Assembly (NCBI GenBank): GCA_026770585.1
Contig: MU647640.1
Location: 41,440 to 55,215, forward strand
Direction: 5' to 3'
Length of the DNA: 13,776 bases
Origin: Baffinella frigidus
Taxonomy: Eukaryota; Cryptophyceae; Cryptomonadales; Baffinellaceae
Shown: in pieces, positions 9,101 to 13,096 of the stretch
How positions within the stretch are numbered: the first letter of the stretch is position 1
Layout: each line of letters begins with the position of its first letter
Translations under genes and position numbers: made by a program
The notes under the pieces: generated by a model
Told to the model about the DNA's origin: nothing
Seen by the model: only the letters and a program-made list of their open reading frames with translations
The model's database searches: none

Positions 9101-12100
9101 CACCTGTTCGTGCGAATTGTGGACACACAATTTGCCTCGGGATAGACACCCCGCTCAGATTTGATTCGATTTGGATTGCGTTGTGTGTTCTCTTTCCGTG
9201 TGAGATGTCCCCCCTTCCGGGGGGTGGAGCAGAACAGGTTGTGAGCCACCATCCCCACGAGGAGAGGGGGGGGGGGGACACACAATTTGCCTCGGGATAG
9301 ATGGGCTCCAACGGGCAGCCCATCTATCCCGAGGCGGGCCTATCAGCTGTCTCCGAGCACACCCCTCCCCACCCCCCCTCCACCGGGACCTCCCATCACA
9401 CACAATTTGCACCGTCAACGTTTGCCGCTGTTCAATTATTTATGCGGCCAACTGCTCTGCGCCGCGCTGTAACGGCCGTAACGGTTCTCTGCGCCGCGCT
9501 GTAACGGTCGTAACGGTTCTCTGCGCCGCGCTGTAACGGTCGTAACGGTTCTCTGCGCAGCGCTGTCACGTTGCAACGGTGTAACGGTGTAACGGTGTAA
9601 CGGTTACGCAGCGCCGTAACGGTCGTAACGGTCGTAACGGTCGTAACGGTCGTAACGGTCGTAACGGTCGTAACGGTTCGCAGGTGTGCATCGTGGCGTT
9701 CACGAAGAGCAAGATGACCGTCCTCGCTTCCGGCTTCGACCGCAACCTCGGCGGCCGCGAGTTCGACAACGTACGCCCCATAACCCTTAACACTTCACGC
9801 CCTTTTGCACATAATTCCGATATTTGACGCTCCTGGGCGGCCGCGAGTTCGACAACGTACGCCCCTTGCACACAATCGAGACAACTGACGCCCCTTGCGT
9901 ACAAATCCTCACCCCTCCACTGTACACCACACGCCCCTGGGCACACAATTCCGACACTTGACGCTACACCTCGGTGGAAGCAACTTCGACAACGTACGCC
10001 CCTTTATCCCGACAGGGGTACCTCGCTCCCGACAGGGGTACCTCGCTCATGAGAAAGCGCCCCCCCCCCCCAGGACCCTACAGTACGCTCATAAGAAAGC
10101 ACCCCTCCCCCCAGGATCCTACAGTAGGCCTGTGCCTAAGACCTTGTGGCGGTCCTACGGGGTGGGCGCTTTCTTATGAGCGAGGTACCCCTGGACCTCA
10201 AATCATAAACCTTGAGCCATAAACCCTCCTCGTATATGTTGTATACTTGATGATGTATGACTCTGGGTTGGTGACTCTCTCGAGCTGTCTTCTGCTCTCG
10301 CGAGTCGCCTCCCACCCTCCACTCGGTGGGCTTCGTTGACCCCGGATTCCGGGGTGTTACGTGACCAATTTGCGTTAGAAAAATCCTTAAAGTTAATTGT
10401 CTTCAGGTAAGTTGACTTTTGATGAAAGATTCGTAGTCCACCGTGTGGAAACCCGAAACCCGAAACCCGACACCAGGCCATGCTCGAGCACTTCGCTTTG
10501 GAGTGGCAGGCTTCAAAGAGAATTTCGGCCCATTTTGGGCCGAGTTTCCGTTAACCTTATCCGTAGGAACCCCCCTACGACCCTACGGATTTCCTACTGT
10601 AGGGTCCTACGTCTTATCGCTTACGGGTTATTCAAAATCCCTTCGAAGTCCGCGGTGTGGACCCGAAACCCGAAACCCGAAACCCGAAACCCGAGACCAG
10701 ACAATGCTCGAGCACTTCGCGGCGGAGTGGCAGGCTTCGAAGAGAATTTCGGCCGAGTTTCCGTTGCCTTATCCGTAGGAACCCCCCCTACGACCCTACG
10801 GATTTCCTACTGTAGGGTCCTACGTCTTACCGCTGTGTGGACCCGAAACCCGAAACCCGAAACCCGAGACCAGGCAATGCTCGAGCACTTCGCGGCGGAG
10901 TGGCAGGCCAAGAACAAGCTCAACATCAAGGACAGCCCCAAGGTCGCCCTTTCTCCCTCCTAAGTTGACGGGTTTGTACCGCGAACGCATCATGTCAACT
11001 TAGGAATAGTCTGACAGTCAGCCCCACGCAAAAGCTCAACATCAAGGACAGTCCTAAGGCCCCCCCTTTCTACCTCTAAAGCCACCCTGGAGGCAACATG
11101 AGAGTATTTGAACCTCCCAAAAGTCAACTCCCCTTGAGATGCGGCCAGATGCGGCCGCGTCTCAAGGCGAGTTGACTTTTGGGAGGTTCAAAATACCCTA
11201 ATGTTGCCTCCAGGGTGGGTTGACGGATTTGTACCGCGGACGCAGCATGTCAACTCAGGAATAATGTCAACTTAGGAATAGTCCGACAGTCAGCCCCAAG
11301 GCCAACCTGCCTCAGTCGGGTTGACTGTCAGACTATTCTCAACATGCCGGGTTTGCGGAACACATCCGTCACCTTTAGAGCGAAAAATGCGAAGCGCGCT
11401 GCCCGATGATAAATAATCTTTGAGATCTGATGCGCTCTGAGGACATCACCCTTTATGACTATTGGCAACTGAGGGCAACACGCGCGCCGCACTCGTGAAC
11501 CCCCCCCCCCCCCTCGGAGAACCGTTACGACCGTTACAGCGCGGCGCAGAGAACCGTTACGGCCGTTACAGCGCGGCGCAGAGCAGTTGGCCGCATAAAC
11601 AATTGAACACCGGCAAACGTTGACGGTGCAAATTATGTGTGTTAGGAGGTCCCGGTGGAGGGGGGGTGGGGAGGGGTGTGCCCGGAGACAGCTGATAGGC
11701 CCGCCTCGGGATAGATGGGCTGCCCGTTGGAGCCCATCTATCCTGAGGCAAATTGTGTGTGTCCCGTCCCACACACAACTCGTGGGGATGGTGGCTCACA
11801 ACCTGTTCTGCTCCACCCCCCGGAAGGGGGGGACATCTCACACGGAAAGAGAAACACACAACGCAATTCAAATTGAATCAAATTTGGGCGGGGTTTAAAC
11901 CGAATCAAATCAGGCGGTGCTGCGGCTGCTGACGGCGATCGACAAGCTGAAGCAGCAGCTCTCGGGGTACACCACGCTCACCAAGCTGCCCATCAACGTC
12001 GAGTGCCTCCAGGACGACCGCGACTTCTCCAGGTTTGACCATGAACACCACGAGTTTGACCATGAACACCACGGGTTTGACCATGAACACCGCACGAAAA

Positions 12101-12953
12101 GTTTGACCATGAACACCACACGAGGCGGCCCAAGCAACCTTTTTAAATGTCGGCTGTAGGCGTTGTGTATGGGGGTTGGTCACGTGGCTACACGCAAAGT
12201 GTGTCACGACTGGAGAAGTCGCGAGTGGAGGCACTAGAACCGTGTGAGGCATGCGGCACGCGGTGCGAGGCACGAGAGAGGCACGAGCAGTGTGAGGCAC
12301 ACGGTGATAGGCACGAGTGATCTGAAACGGTGATATGCACGGAACGTCAACGAGCAGACGTGCAAGAACCTGCGGTCCTCATCGCTGTCCTGTTTGAGCA
12401 ACTTGATCGTTCGGATGCGAGGGCATGTGGCGCCATTGAGAAGTCGCGAGCGGAGGCACTAGAACCGTGTGACCACCGCGTGACCCTGAACCCCGCACCG
12501 AAACGCAGCTCGATGGACACCGACACGTGGGCGAAGATCACCCAGCCCCTCATCGATCGCGCCCTCGACCCTGTCAAGCGGGTACCCCCCCTCCTTCACC
12601 CTACACCTGAAAACCCACACCCTACACCTGACACCCTACACCCTACACCCTACACCCTACACCCTACACCCTACACCCTAAACCGCCATCACCCAGCCCC
12701 TCATCGATCGCGCCCTCGACCCTGTCAAGCGGGTACCCCCCCCTCCTTCTTCTTTGTTGAGAGAGAGAGCGAGGGAGAGAGAGAGAGAGAAATCGACACA
12801 GCGTCAGGACCAGAGGAAGGCTCTTCACCCTACACCTGAAACTCCACACCCTACACCTGACACCCTACACCCTACACCCTAAACCGCCATCACCCAGCCC
12901 CTCATCGATCGCGCCCTCTCTCTCTCTCCCTCGCTCTCTCTCCTCTCTCTCTC

Positions 12954-12985
<32 letters not shown>

Positions 12986-13060
12986 CTCTCTCTCTCTCCT
13001 CTCTCTCTCCCTGTCAAGCGGGTACCCCTCCTCCTTCTTCTTTGTTGAGAGAGAGAGAGC

Positions 13061-13096
<36 letters not shown>

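Larger units (their letters stand above)
8755..9683 (+). other. Hsp110 intron 6
   Basis: 929 bp: CAACCCT/GATTCCT telomere-like units (8764-8990), a copy of exon 6, the large dispersed repeat, and the CGTAACGGT array ending at the acceptor. Confidence 0.8.
9771..10873 (+). other. Hsp110 intron 7
   Basis: 1103 bp: TTGCACACAATTCCGACAYT units, two exon 7-end copies, an ACAGGGG element, an ordinary stretch (10200-10440) with no feature seen, then two tandem copies of the exon 8 start. Confidence 0.78.
10943..11913 (+). other. Hsp110 intron 8
   Basis: 971 bp almost filled by repeats: mini-elements (10961, 11219, 11306), the exon 8-end copy, the 11082-11218 element, a stretch with nothing recognised (11403-11500), a poly-C tract and the inverted large repeat. 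Confidence 0.8.
12033..12508 (+). other. Hsp110 intron 9
   Basis: 476 bp: donor-linked tandem repeat (12033-12124), the dispersed 75-bp repeat, GAGGCACG-type short repeats (12240-12315), and a 35-bp direct repeat GAGAAGTCGCGAG.GGAGGC at 12213-12247 and 12438-12472. Confidence 0.78.

Noticed and set aside
11914-11937. Exon 9 start as a copy of exon 5 (both GTGCTGCGGCTGCT)
   Set aside because: The similarity is limited to a few codons (VLRLL), and both stretches fit their own positions in the Hsp110 family, so chance or codon bias explains it.
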